Shown in pieces: positions 8,727 through 17,591 of a stretch of DNA of 33,030 nt. Source of the stretch: an uncultured Clostridia bacterium. Its GTDB lineage: Bacteria; Bacillota; Clostridia; Christensenellales; Borkfalkiaceae. The DNA lies in contig CANRIY010000003.1 in NCBI GenBank assembly GCA_947630775.1, positions 1 to 33,030 on the forward strand, written 5' to 3'. A program made the translations under genes and the position numbers. The first letter of the stretch is position 1. Each line of letters starts with the position of its first letter. The notes beneath the pieces are model-generated. The model saw only the letters and a list, made by a program, of their open reading frames with translations, searched no databases and was not told the DNA's origin.

Positions 8727-10106
8727 ATGCGGCTTGCGGGCAAACATCGAAGGTTTATGAGAGCGGGGGGGATTTCGGTCGCCCTTGCGCTTTTGCTTGC
8801 CTCGGCGGGCTGCGATTTCCGTCTGAACCTCGGCGGCGGGGAGAAGGAACCCTTAGAGGGGCTCTACATCGCCGTGACGGGGGCGGACGTCTCGGTCGGG
8901 GCGCAGTTTGCGCTCACTTCCGACCCTTGCGGCGAGGATGCGGTCTGGATCTCCTCCGACGAATCGGTCGCGTCCGTGGAGGAAGGGATCGTGACGGCGC
9001 TCGCGGAGGGGACTTCGCTTGTGAGTTTTTCGGACGGGGAAAAGTTCTTTTCCTGCGACGTCACCGTCCGCAGCGACATTCTCGGCGTCAAGATGATGAC
9101 GGCGGACGCCAACCTTGCCGAAGGGGATATTCTTCACCTTTCGGCGGAGCTTCCCAAAGGGTACAAGGCGGAATGGTCCACCTCGGACGAGAGTATCTTG
9201 ACGATAAATGACGGTACCATGTCCGCGATCTCTGGCGGAAAAGCGACGATCGGCGCAACTTGCGAAGACTTTGAAGCGGAGTATGAGATCGCCTCGATCC
9301 GCGTCGGGGAAGAGGGGAAGGGCCAGCTCCTTTGGTCGGACGAGTTCGACGGGGACGCCCTCGACGAAACAAAGTGGGAATATCAGGAAGGCGTGCAGGA
9401 CGCCTATATCAATATGGAAGATACGGCGTACGGGCCGTGGTTTTGGGGCAACAACGAACTTCAATACTACACCCGTGACGCGGTCTCGCTCGCGGAGGGA
9501 GCGCTCGTCATCACGGCGGAGCGGGAGAACGGCCTTCCGAGCGGCAGGCAGTTTACTTCGGCGCGCATTTCGACGCGCGACAGGGGATACTGGACGTACG
9601 GCTATTTCGAAGCCCGCATGAAGCTTCCCCTCGGGACGGGCATGTGGCCCGCATTCTGGATGCTTCCCCAGCCCGAAGCGGGCATGGGTACCAACAACCG
9701 CTACGGCGGCTGGGCGGCGAACGGCGAGATCGACATCATGGAAGCAAAGGGCAGGCTCCCCTATGAGGTCGGCAATACGCTGCATTTCGGCGGAAATCCG
9801 AGCACGTTCTCCCCGCATACCGAAAAATTGACGGGCTCGATCGGCGAATGGCATGTGTACGGGTTCGAGTGGCGGAGCGACCATATGACATGGTATGTGG
9901 ACGGCGCGGAGTCTTACCGCTTAAAGAATACGTCGTGGTTTACGACCTCTCCGCTCGGGCAGGAGAACGCCTCCGCGCCCTTCGACGTGCCGTTTTATCT
10001 TCTCATCAACCTTGCGGTCGGCGGAAATTACGACGGCGGCAACACGCCCGACCAAACGTTCACGTCCGCGGCGATGCAGATCGACTATGTTCGGGTCTAC
10101 GCATAG
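8727..10106 (+). CDS. GH16-family beta-glucanase (laminarinase-like) lipoprotein with Big2-like domains
   Basis: Lipobox LLASAGC; WSSDESVASVE-type Big2 repeats; GH16 LLWSDEFDGDALDETKWEY...WFWGNNELQYYT...GYFEARMKLP...WPAFWMLP...GEIDIMEAKG. Confidence 0.93.
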   Translation: MRLAGKHRRFMRAGGISVALALLLASAGCDFRLNLGGGEKEPLEGLYIAVTGADVSVGAQFALTSDPCGEDAVWISSDESVASVEEGIVTALAEGTSLVSFSDGEKFFSCDVTVRSDILGVKMMTADANLAEGDILHLSAELPKGYKAEWSTSDESILTINDGTMSAISGGKATIGATCEDFEAEYEIASIRVGEEGKGQLLWSDEFDGDALDETKWEYQEGVQDAYINMEDTAYGPWFWGNNELQYYTRDAVSLAEGALVITAERENGLPSGRQFTSARISTRDRGYWTYGYFEARMKLPLGTGMWPAFWMLPQPEAGMGTNNRYGGWAANGEIDIMEAKGRLPYEVGNTLHFGGNPSTFSPHTEKLTGSIGEWHVYGFEWRSDHMTWYVDGAESYRLKNTSWFTTSPLGQENASAPFDVPFYLLINLAVGGNYDGGNTPDQTFTSAAMQIDYVRVYA

Positions 10107-10395
10107 ATTTCGCTCGATTTCTTTGCTCGCCCCGTCGCTTCGCACAAGGCGCCCCGCGGACGCGCTCCTGTTTTGTCATTTCGCCCCGCCCGCACTTCTA
10201 TTGTGCACCAAGGGCGGCACGAGCACGAAGTGCGAAGTAGCGGAGCGAAGCGGAGTCGAGAAATCTCGATAAAATATGGTGGAGATGTCTCGACTGCGCT
10301 CGACATGACAATTTTTGCGAAGCGGAGTCGAAGAATCTCGCGGGGGGCGCCAAGAGGGCTACGCGTCATCCTGACCCCCGCAGGGACAGAAATTT
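10107..10395. repeat. Composite of dispersed intergenic repeats
   Basis: TTTCGCTCGATTTCTTT directly after the stop (also after dnaA), R5 copy B at 10184-10242, palindrome GTCGAGAaATCTC...GAGATgTCTCGAC near 10253-10300. Confidence 0.65.
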
Positions 10396-10407
10396 CAAAC
10401 GGTTACG

Positions 10408-10440
10408 ACGGCTCAGCCGTGTAATATAGTGTAATATGGA
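10408..10440 (+). promoter_or_regulatory. Possible operator: ACGGCTcAGCCGT palindrome plus 10-bp direct repeat
   Basis: Perfect 13-bp palindrome 10408-10420, then TGTAATATag/TGTAATATgg. Confidence 0.35.
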
Positions 10441-10458
10441 AAGGAAGGAGGAAAAAGC

Positions 10459-13400
10459 ATGAAAAAGAGATTTTTGACGGCGCTCATCGTTCTCTTTACC
10501 CTCGTCTTTTCTCTCGCGATCTTTGCGGCATGCGGAGATGAAGGCGGAGAAGAAGGCGGAGAGGGCGGATTCACGATCAACGAGCAATCCGTCACCATCG
10601 GCGTGGGGGATAACCACACGCTCATGGCGAGAGCGAGCGGAAAGAGCGTCACATGGGAAAGCTCAGACACGAGTGTTGTGAGCATCAAGACGCAGGTCGC
10701 CTCGAGGGGCACCTGTGTAATTTACGGCGAAGGCAGAGGAACGGCAACGCTCACCGCCAAGGCCAGCTCGGGCGAAACCGCAACGTGTACCGTTACGGTC
10801 GAGGAAATCACCATCGAACTCAGCGCGACGAGCCTCACCATTCTCAGGAAAGCTGACTTCAGCTACGAGAGCAAGACGCTCACGGCGACTGTCATGCGCA
10901 ACGGCGTGGCAGGTTCGGGCAGCGTGACGTGGAAATCTTCGGACGAATCCGTCGTTTCGGTTGCGGGCGGCGTTCTGACGGCGCACAAGCTCGGTTCGGC
11001 GACGATCACGGCGACGCTCACGGGCGGCACCGCAAAGGCGACCTGCGAAGTGAACGTCACATGGGAAAACCAGCCCGAAGGTTGGTATGAAGTTCAGGAA
11101 ACGGGTTCAAACGGCGCAGTCGAAACGCCCGGCATGTGGACATGGAGCGGCTTTAAGGGCGCGGATGACGACGTGCACCCCAAACTCTTCGGCGAAGGTT
11201 CGAGCGCGGAAGGCAAGGCCACCTTTACGGTGAGCGGCAACACGGGCTGGAGATGGTACGGCACGCAGATCTTCTATAAGCACCCCGGCACAGAGGCGAA
11301 CGCTCTCGTTGCGGGCGCCGTTTATAAGCTCACCTTCAAACTCGAATCTACGGCAGACGGCGCGATCACCGTCAACGATAACGACGTCGAAGTCAAGACG
11401 GGCACGCAGACCGTGGAAGTCATCTACCGTGAAGCGGGCGGGGGCGAGGCCTCTATCACGATCGCGTTCGCCACGCACGACAAGATCCGCAACGACGTCA
11501 ACACCATCGGGCAGCTCAAAGAGGGGACGGTCACGATCTCCGATCTGAAGTGGGAACCCTATACGACGACGATCCTCCATGCGCCCACGGCATTCACGGT
11601 TGCTTCGGACGGCGAGATCCAAATCACGGACGACAATGATGACAGCACCTTCGAAGGCTATGTGATCGGCTTCTTCAAAGAGGGCGATACGGAGCCGAGC
11701 TACACCCAGCCCATCATGAAGCCTGTAAAAGACAGGGATATCCTTGCCGACAGAGGCGGCGTTCCCGACATTGCGAACGATAAGGGCGAGAGGCCTGAAA
11801 ATGCGGGCAAGATGTATCTCGACGATTCCTTCGTCGAAGCGGACACTTACACCCTGAAAGTTAAAACGTATTGCGGAACGGCGCTCTTCGAGGCAAGCCC
11901 TTGGAGCGATGTGACCGTTTCCCGTACCGTAACGCATGAGAGCGGCGTGGATTATAAGGTCCTCGAATCTTACCGCGACGTCGACCGCGGCATCGGCAGA
12001 TATTACGTCTGGGCGGAGTGGGGACAGTTCGATCTCGGCGCTTGCAACTTCAAAAACAATGCGCTCACCCTTACCCTCAAGGGCGAATCGAGCTGGTATT
12101 CCAATCAGGTCTATTACGACATCCCCGGCGGGCTCGAAACTGACCATCTCTATAAGTATCAATTCACGTTGAACTATAAGACTGATTCGGGGAACGACCT
12201 CGCGGGCAGGCAGTTCGTCATCAACGGGCAGCGCATCGACGTCACTTCCGAAGCGCAGCACACGTACACCATTTACTTCGTCTATACGGGCGGCCTCGCC
12301 GTGAGCATGCTCCTCGGCCAGCCCACCGCGGATTGGCAGGGCACCGTGGAGAACGGCGGACTTCCCGCAGGCACCTATACCTTCTCGGACATCTCGCTCG
12401 CCGATATGACCGAGGGCAATGAGGCCATGATCTTCGGCGATTACAGCGATTCCAAATCCGACGCCGCCTCCGTGGAAGATCAGCTCGTATTCTGGTATGC
12501 CGCACTCAACGACTGGGCAGAAGGAAAAGCGTCGATCGCGATGCGTGACTTCTCCTATGAAGCAAGTGAGGAAAGCGACACGGGTTACAGCTACCACTTC
12601 AGCTATAAGATCACCCCGACCGACAATCAGGTCTGCAACTGGATCTTCCGTCTGTGGTACAAGAACACCAAGGTGACGAACGAAAAGCAGTATCACATCA
12701 CGCTTACCATCAACGCTTCCGAAGCGGGCGACATTCTTGTCAACGACGAAACGATCCACCTCGAAGCGGGAGAGCACACCTATAAGGTCTATCCCAACGA
12801 TGTCACTGCACCGCTCTCCATCAGCATGGCGACGCTCACTTCCATGACGGGCACTTCCGAAAATGGCATGGATATCACCTTCAAGTCCATCAAGTGGGAA
12901 GAGGGCGGCAGGACGCCGCTTGCGGCTCCCACGGGTACGGTTTCGGACAACGGCGTTGTTACGTTCACCGATCCCAACAACGGGACGGGCGTAGACCATG
13001 CGGAAATCGGTCTGTTCGAAAACGACGCGCTCATCTTCACGCAGACGGTCGAAAACGGCGGAAAGGTCGCGGCGGGGATGTATCAGATCGGCACATATAC
13101 GATCAAGCTCCGCCTCGTTGCCCAAGAGGACTATACCGATACAGGGTGGGTAGAGCTCGGTAAGTATACCGTCACGGACGGCTACGATCTCGATTCCCGC
13201 CTCGAACAGGATACCGACCATGCGGCAAATCATCCCGGGCAGTGGTACCACTGGCTCGATCACTGGGATTGGGAAGGCAGCACGGCTAAGGCGACCAAGA
13301 GCGAGATCGACATGGGGAATAAGACCTTTACCTTCGGCTTCACGACGGAGGGGACTCCCCGCCTCGGCTACGGCGTCCAGCTCTATTATAAGAATCCCGA

Positions 13401-14136
13401 CAATGTGAGAGGAAGGACCTATACCTTTACGGCAAATATCACGCTCTCCGTGGACGGTACGATCACGGTGAACAATCAGCAGGTCACGCTCAAGGCAGGG
13501 CAAAAGACGCCCGTCAGCATCCGCTATTCCGAAACGGATCTTTCCATCAGCATTCAGACAGGCGTCTATCAAGGTACGCCCGTGATGAACGGCGAGCTCA
13601 CCATCTCCGACTGGAACTGGACGGAGATCACGGGCAATCCCAACGGCGATGAGTACGATCTCCCTCATACCTTATTGAAGGAAGGGGAGATTCCCGCGGA
13701 TTCTACGTTCTACTACAATTCGCAGTACAGCCAGATGACCGAAGCCAAGTTCGATCACGGCACGGTGAGCTTCAAGCTCTCCGGGAATGGGAACTGGTAC
13801 AGCAACCAGATCTTCTACAACAGCGCGGCGTTCCCCAAGGACGGCACATATACGCTGAAACTGAAGATCCATTCCACGGTTGCGGGCAAGATCCGCGTCA
13901 ACGGGAAAGAACAGACGCTCGTCGTGGGCGACAACAACATCGAAGTTACGGGTACGAACGGCATGTTCTCCTTGCAGATGGGCATGCCGAAATGGGTAGG
14001 CCCCGGGGAAAACGACTTCGAATGGGGTGGAGGCATCACGACGGATTCCGTGAAAGACGGTGAATTTACTCTTTCCGATTTCTCGTGGACGACGGCGGAC
14101 GGCACGGTCTACGGGCTTGAAGGGAGAAATTCCTGA
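10459..14136 (+). CDS. Secreted lipoprotein with Big2-like N-terminus and five repeated beta-sandwich (CBM-like) modules
   Basis: Signal and lipobox FAAC, GDEGGEEGGEGG linker, Big2-like WESSDTSVVS; repeated modules with WYxxQIFYx...YxLxxxIxSxxxGxIxVNxxxVxLxxG. Confidence 0.85.
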   Translation: MKKRFLTALIVLFTLVFSLAIFAACGDEGGEEGGEGGFTINEQSVTIGVGDNHTLMARASGKSVTWESSDTSVVSIKTQVASRGTCVIYGEGRGTATLTAKASSGETATCTVTVEEITIELSATSLTILRKADFSYESKTLTATVMRNGVAGSGSVTWKSSDESVVSVAGGVLTAHKLGSATITATLTGGTAKATCEVNVTWENQPEGWYEVQETGSNGAVETPGMWTWSGFKGADDDVHPKLFGEGSSAEGKATFTVSGNTGWRWYGTQIFYKHPGTEANALVAGAVYKLTFKLESTADGAITVNDNDVEVKTGTQTVEVIYREAGGGEASITIAFATHDKIRNDVNTIGQLKEGTVTISDLKWEPYTTTILHAPTAFTVASDGEIQITDDNDDSTFEGYVIGFFKEGDTEPSYTQPIMKPVKDRDILADRGGVPDIANDKGERPENAGKMYLDDSFVEADTYTLKVKTYCGTALFEASPWSDVTVSRTVTHESGVDYKVLESYRDVDRGIGRYYVWAEWGQFDLGACNFKNNALTLTLKGESSWYSNQVYYDIPGGLETDHLYKYQFTLNYKTDSGNDLAGRQFVINGQRIDVTSEAQHTYTIYFVYTGGLAVSMLLGQPTADWQGTVENGGLPAGTYTFSDISLADMTEGNEAMIFGDYSDSKSDAASVEDQLVFWYAALNDWAEGKASIAMRDFSYEASEESDTGYSYHFSYKITPTDNQVCNWIFRLWYKNTKVTNEKQYHITLTINASEAGDILVNDETIHLEAGEHTYKVYPNDVTAPLSISMATLTSMTGTSENGMDITFKSIKWEEGGRTPLAAPTGTVSDNGVVTFTDPNNGTGVDHAEIGLFENDALIFTQTVENGGKVAAGMYQIGTYTIKLRLVAQEDYTDTGWVELGKYTVTDGYDLDSRLEQDTDHAANHPGQWYHWLDHWDWEGSTAKATKSEIDMGNKTFTFGFTTEGTPRLGYGVQLYYKNPDNVRGRTYTFTANITLSVDGTITVNNQQVTLKAGQKTPVSIRYSETDLSISIQTGVYQGTPVMNGELTISDWNWTEITGNPNGDEYDLPHTLLKEGEIPADSTFYYNSQYSQMTEAKFDHGTVSFKLSGNGNWYSNQIFYNSAAFPKDGTYTLKLKIHSTVAGKIRVNGKEQTLVVGDNNIEVTGTNGMFSLQMGMPKWVGPGENDFEWGGGITTDSVKDGEFTLSDFSWTTADGTVYGLEGRNS

Positions 14137-14152
14137 GAATTGAGCAGGCGAA

Positions 14153-14174
14153 GGGCGGCGGTTTTCCGCCGCCC
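14153..14174 (+). other. Intercistronic hairpin without U tract
   Basis: GGGCGGCGG-tttt-CCGCCGCCC between the 10459 and 14221 genes. Confidence 0.75.
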
Positions 14175-14220
14175 CATCGGCTTTTGTGAAGCCATAGGCA
14201 TAAGACAATAAGGAGGATCT

Positions 14221-17200
14221 ATGAAATTCAAATTCGGCGTGAAACAGATCGTGTTGCTTCTCGTGGCAGTCATTCTCATCGGCGTGCTCATCGCGGGCAA
14301 CATCATTCTGGTATGGCAGGCGCCCCTTCTGCACGGCTTTTTCGGCGGGATCGGCGGCGATACCGAGAGCGAAGAAGCCCAAAAAGCGCTCGGCACGGGC
14401 GATCAGATGGTGCAGGACATCTCCGAAGACAGCATCGTGCTTTTGAAGAACGATGAGGTGGACGGCAAGCCCTATCTTCCCCTCGATCTCTCGGATTATG
14501 ACGATGCGCACGGGATCAACCTCTTCGGGTGGGGCGCGACGGACAGCGGATTTTTGGTCGTCGGCGGCGGCAGCGGCGGCTCTCCCATCAATGAAGAGAA
14601 TCCCATGCACACGACCCTTACCGAGGCGTTTGCGGCGCAGGGCTTCCCCTATAATCACTCCCTCAGCGACGCATATGCGGGCGTCTCGTCGACCGATGCG
14701 GACTACCGCGGTTCCAGCGGCTCCACAAATGCGTACGTCGACCCCTGCATGACGAACCCGGGCGAAAGTTTCTATACGAACGAGCTCCTGAATCAGGCAA
14801 AGGCGAACTCGTCGGATGCGATCGTCGTGCTCTCCCGCTGGGGCGCAGAGAATATGGACAGCGGGAGCGGCCGCGAACTCAAAAATACCGAGCATTATAA
14901 GAACGGCGATTTCCTGAGACTGACGAACGAAGAAAAGCTCATGTTCAATAAGCTCAGGGAGAAGGGATTCAACGTCACCGTCCTTCTCAACACGACCAAC
15001 CCGCTCGAACTCGGCTTCCTCGAAGAATACGACGATATCATTCAGGCATGCCTCTATGTCGGCATCCCCGGGCAGTCGGGCACGATGGCGATCCCCAACA
15101 TTCTTCTCGGTTCCAAGCTCGTCGACGGAGAAGCCGTCGAGATCAGCCCCTCCGGGCGGCTCACGGATACCTATGCCCGCAACTGGCAGACTTGGAGCCC
15201 CAATTACAACAACATCGGCATCACGGGCAATATCGCCTATAAGGAAAACATCTACATCGGCTACAAGTGGTACGAGACGGCGGCCGCTGAGGGTTTGTTC
15301 AACTATAACGAAGTCGTGCAGTTCCCCTTCGGGTACGGGCTTTCCTACACTTCTTTTGAACAGACGATCTCGGGCGTCACGCTCGAAGGCTCCCCCGTTT
15401 CCGACGGCGCGGCGCTTTCGAAGGATGGGACGTATACCGTCACCGTCCACGTCAAGAACACGGGCGACCATGCGGGCAAGGACGTCGTCCAGCTCTACTA
15501 CACGGCTCCCTACACGAACGGCGGGATCGAAAAGGCGAGCATCAACCTGCTTGCGTTCGGCAAGACGGAAAACCTCGAACCCGGCGCCGAAGCGGACGTG
15601 ACGCTCACCTTTACGGCGTACGACATGGCGTCCTATGACGACTACAACAAAAATCATAACGATTACAGCTGCTACGAGCTCGACGGCGGCGCGTATGAGA
15701 TCAAACTCATGGAGAACGCGCACGATCTCTACGAAGGCGCCGCAAAGAATCAGTATACCCTCAATGTGCCTGCAAGCGGCATCCGGTTCGAGACCGACCC
15801 CGTCACGGGCACCGAAGTCAAGAATCTCTTTACGGGAAAAACCGCCTATGCGGGCGTTCCCATCGACGGCGAAAACGGCGTCAACGGCGGCGTCACCTAT
15901 CTTTCCCGCGCGGATCATTTCGCAAATTACAGCAAAGCGACGGAGGGCGGCATCGGGACCCTGACGAGCGCGGCGAACGATGCGCACAACAATTACACCT
16001 ATGACGGTTACAACACGGACGCGATCAGGGAGGAAGTCAATGGTTACATGCCGGGGACGGATGCGGCGATGCTGATCGTCGCCTTGGATGACGGCGCACC
16101 TCCCACACCCGCCACGCTCGACCAGCTCAACGGCAATGACGAGGAGGCGACGCTTGTCGTCCAGAAGGACGTCCTTCGCGACCTGATCGACGACAGCGAT
16201 CCCGCGACCAATGAACTGATGTGGACGATGTTCCTCGACCAGCTCACGACGGAAGAGATCTGCTCGCTCATCGGGCACGGATATTTCCACACCGTCGCGG
16301 TGGAGAGCGTCGGGAAGCCGAATAACTTCGAAACGGACGGCCCTGCGGGCTTCAACTCCGCCGTGGCGTCCCCCGGCAGTACGAACGGCTGGACGGTCTT
16401 CCCCGCCGAAACGCTCTCGGGGTGCTCGTGGAATACGGAACTCATGTATGAGCTCGGCAGAGTGCAGGGACAGATCGGCGTCGCGACCAAGACGGTGGGC
16501 TGGTATGCCCCCGGGGTCAATCTGCACCGTTCCCCTTACAATTCCCGCAACTATGAGTATTACAGCGAAGATGCCGTTCTCTCGGGCCATCTCGCCGCAG
16601 AGACCATCAGGGGCGCCAAAGAGGAGGGGCTCACCTGCTACCTCAAACACTTCGCCTTGGCGGAGAGCGGCCAGAACTCCGATGAATGGTACGAATGGAT
16701 CACCGAGCAGGCGCTCCGCGAGACCTATTGCAAACCCTTCGAGATCGCCGTGAAAGAGGGCGGCGCAAACGCCATGATGAGCGCATTCAACTGCGTCGGC
16801 GCCGTTTGGTCGGGATACAATCACGCCCTTCTCACGACCATGCTCCGCGAGGAATGGGGCTTCAAGGGCTCCGTCATCACCGACTGGGCAAAGAGCTATA
16901 TGAAGGATTACGCGAGAGCGGTCATCGCAGGCAACGACCTGTGGCTCGACCAGAACGAGCAGGACGCCGTGATCGACTTCGACGACCCCGTGCAGTTCTA
17001 TGCGGCGCGCCGCTCGGCAGGGCATATCCTGTATACCTACGTCGATACCCTGTATACCTCGGGTCTCGAAAGCGTCGTGCCTTCACCGCCTCCTTATTCG
17101 GGTCTCTTCGTAGGGCTCTGGTGCGCGATCGACATTGCGCTCGGGCTCGGCCTGATCGCATGCTGCCTGTTCTTCTTCTGGTCGCCGCTCAAGAACCGGA

Positions 17201-17316
17201 AAGCGAAGAAAGCCGCGGCAGCCGCCGAGGGCGACGTTGTGGAAGAGCAAGACGTCGAGGCAGGCGGACCTTCTCCCGACGGACCCGTCGAGAGCGAGCC
17301 GCACGACGATGATTAA
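14221..17316 (+). CDS. GH3-family beta-glucosidase with swapped domain order and TM segments at both ends
   Basis: N-terminal TM, then GH3_C-like DSIVLLKND...LFGWGA, FnIII-like FPFGYGLSYTSFE..., then GH3 barrel ETDGPAGFN...CYLKHFALAESGQN...GFKGSVITDWAKS, then C-terminal TM and acidic tail. Confidence 0.9.
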   Translation: MKFKFGVKQIVLLLVAVILIGVLIAGNIILVWQAPLLHGFFGGIGGDTESEEAQKALGTGDQMVQDISEDSIVLLKNDEVDGKPYLPLDLSDYDDAHGINLFGWGATDSGFLVVGGGSGGSPINEENPMHTTLTEAFAAQGFPYNHSLSDAYAGVSSTDADYRGSSGSTNAYVDPCMTNPGESFYTNELLNQAKANSSDAIVVLSRWGAENMDSGSGRELKNTEHYKNGDFLRLTNEEKLMFNKLREKGFNVTVLLNTTNPLELGFLEEYDDIIQACLYVGIPGQSGTMAIPNILLGSKLVDGEAVEISPSGRLTDTYARNWQTWSPNYNNIGITGNIAYKENIYIGYKWYETAAAEGLFNYNEVVQFPFGYGLSYTSFEQTISGVTLEGSPVSDGAALSKDGTYTVTVHVKNTGDHAGKDVVQLYYTAPYTNGGIEKASINLLAFGKTENLEPGAEADVTLTFTAYDMASYDDYNKNHNDYSCYELDGGAYEIKLMENAHDLYEGAAKNQYTLNVPASGIRFETDPVTGTEVKNLFTGKTAYAGVPIDGENGVNGGVTYLSRADHFANYSKATEGGIGTLTSAANDAHNNYTYDGYNTDAIREEVNGYMPGTDAAMLIVALDDGAPPTPATLDQLNGNDEEATLVVQKDVLRDLIDDSDPATNELMWTMFLDQLTTEEICSLIGHGYFHTVAVESVGKPNNFETDGPAGFNSAVASPGSTNGWTVFPAETLSGCSWNTELMYELGRVQGQIGVATKTVGWYAPGVNLHRSPYNSRNYEYYSEDAVLSGHLAAETIRGAKEEGLTCYLKHFALAESGQNSDEWYEWITEQALRETYCKPFEIAVKEGGANAMMSAFNCVGAVWSGYNHALLTTMLREEWGFKGSVITDWAKSYMKDYARAVIAGNDLWLDQNEQDAVIDFDDPVQFYAARRSAGHILYTYVDTLYTSGLESVVPSPPPYSGLFVGLWCAIDIALGLGLIACCLFFFWSPLKNRKAKKAAAAAEGDVVEEQDVEAGGPSPDGPVESEPHDDD

Positions 17317-17330
17317 CCGTAAATATGCAC

Positions 17331-17362
17331 AAAAAAAGACCGTCTTTTCGACGGTCTTTTTT
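17331..17362. terminator. Bidirectional-looking rho-independent terminator
   Basis: AAAAAAAGACCGTC-ttttc-GACGGTCTTTTTT. Confidence 0.92.
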
Positions 17363-17376
17363 GTTGCGAAAAATCA

Positions 17377-17418
17377 TGTAGCCCCCTCCTGAGGAGGGGG
17401 ACGAAGGGGGTGGGCAAG
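17377..17418. repeat. R4-type repeat
   Basis: agCCCCCTCCTgAGGAGGGGGacgaagggggtgggcaagg. Confidence 0.65.
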
Positions 17419-17449
17419 GGGAACCCCGTCGAGAAATCCGGGTACGTAT

Positions 17450-17562
17450 TGTCATTTCGAGCAAGGCGCCGCAGAAAGTAGCCGCGGGCGCCGCCGTCGA
17501 GAAATCTCCACCCCGGGGTTGCCGGGATTTCTCCACTCCGCTTCGCTTCGGTCGAAATGACA
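17450..17562. repeat. 113-bp MITE-like element with terminal and internal inverted repeats
   Basis: TGTCATTTCGA at 17450-17460 and TCGAAATGACA at 17552-17562; nested GAGAAATC...GATTTCTC. Confidence 0.65.
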
Positions 17563-17591
17563 GGAAAGCGCGCCGCAGGTGACTGAGGGGT

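Noticed and set aside
11107-13668. 853-aa antisense ORF over the CBM-like gene
   Set aside because: Codon-bias shadow; sense strand has signal peptide and repeated modules.
13672-17025. 1117-aa ORF antisense to the GH3 gene
   Set aside because: Shadow of a GC-rich coding strand; sense frame has clear GH3 motifs, antisense translation shows no recognisable domain.
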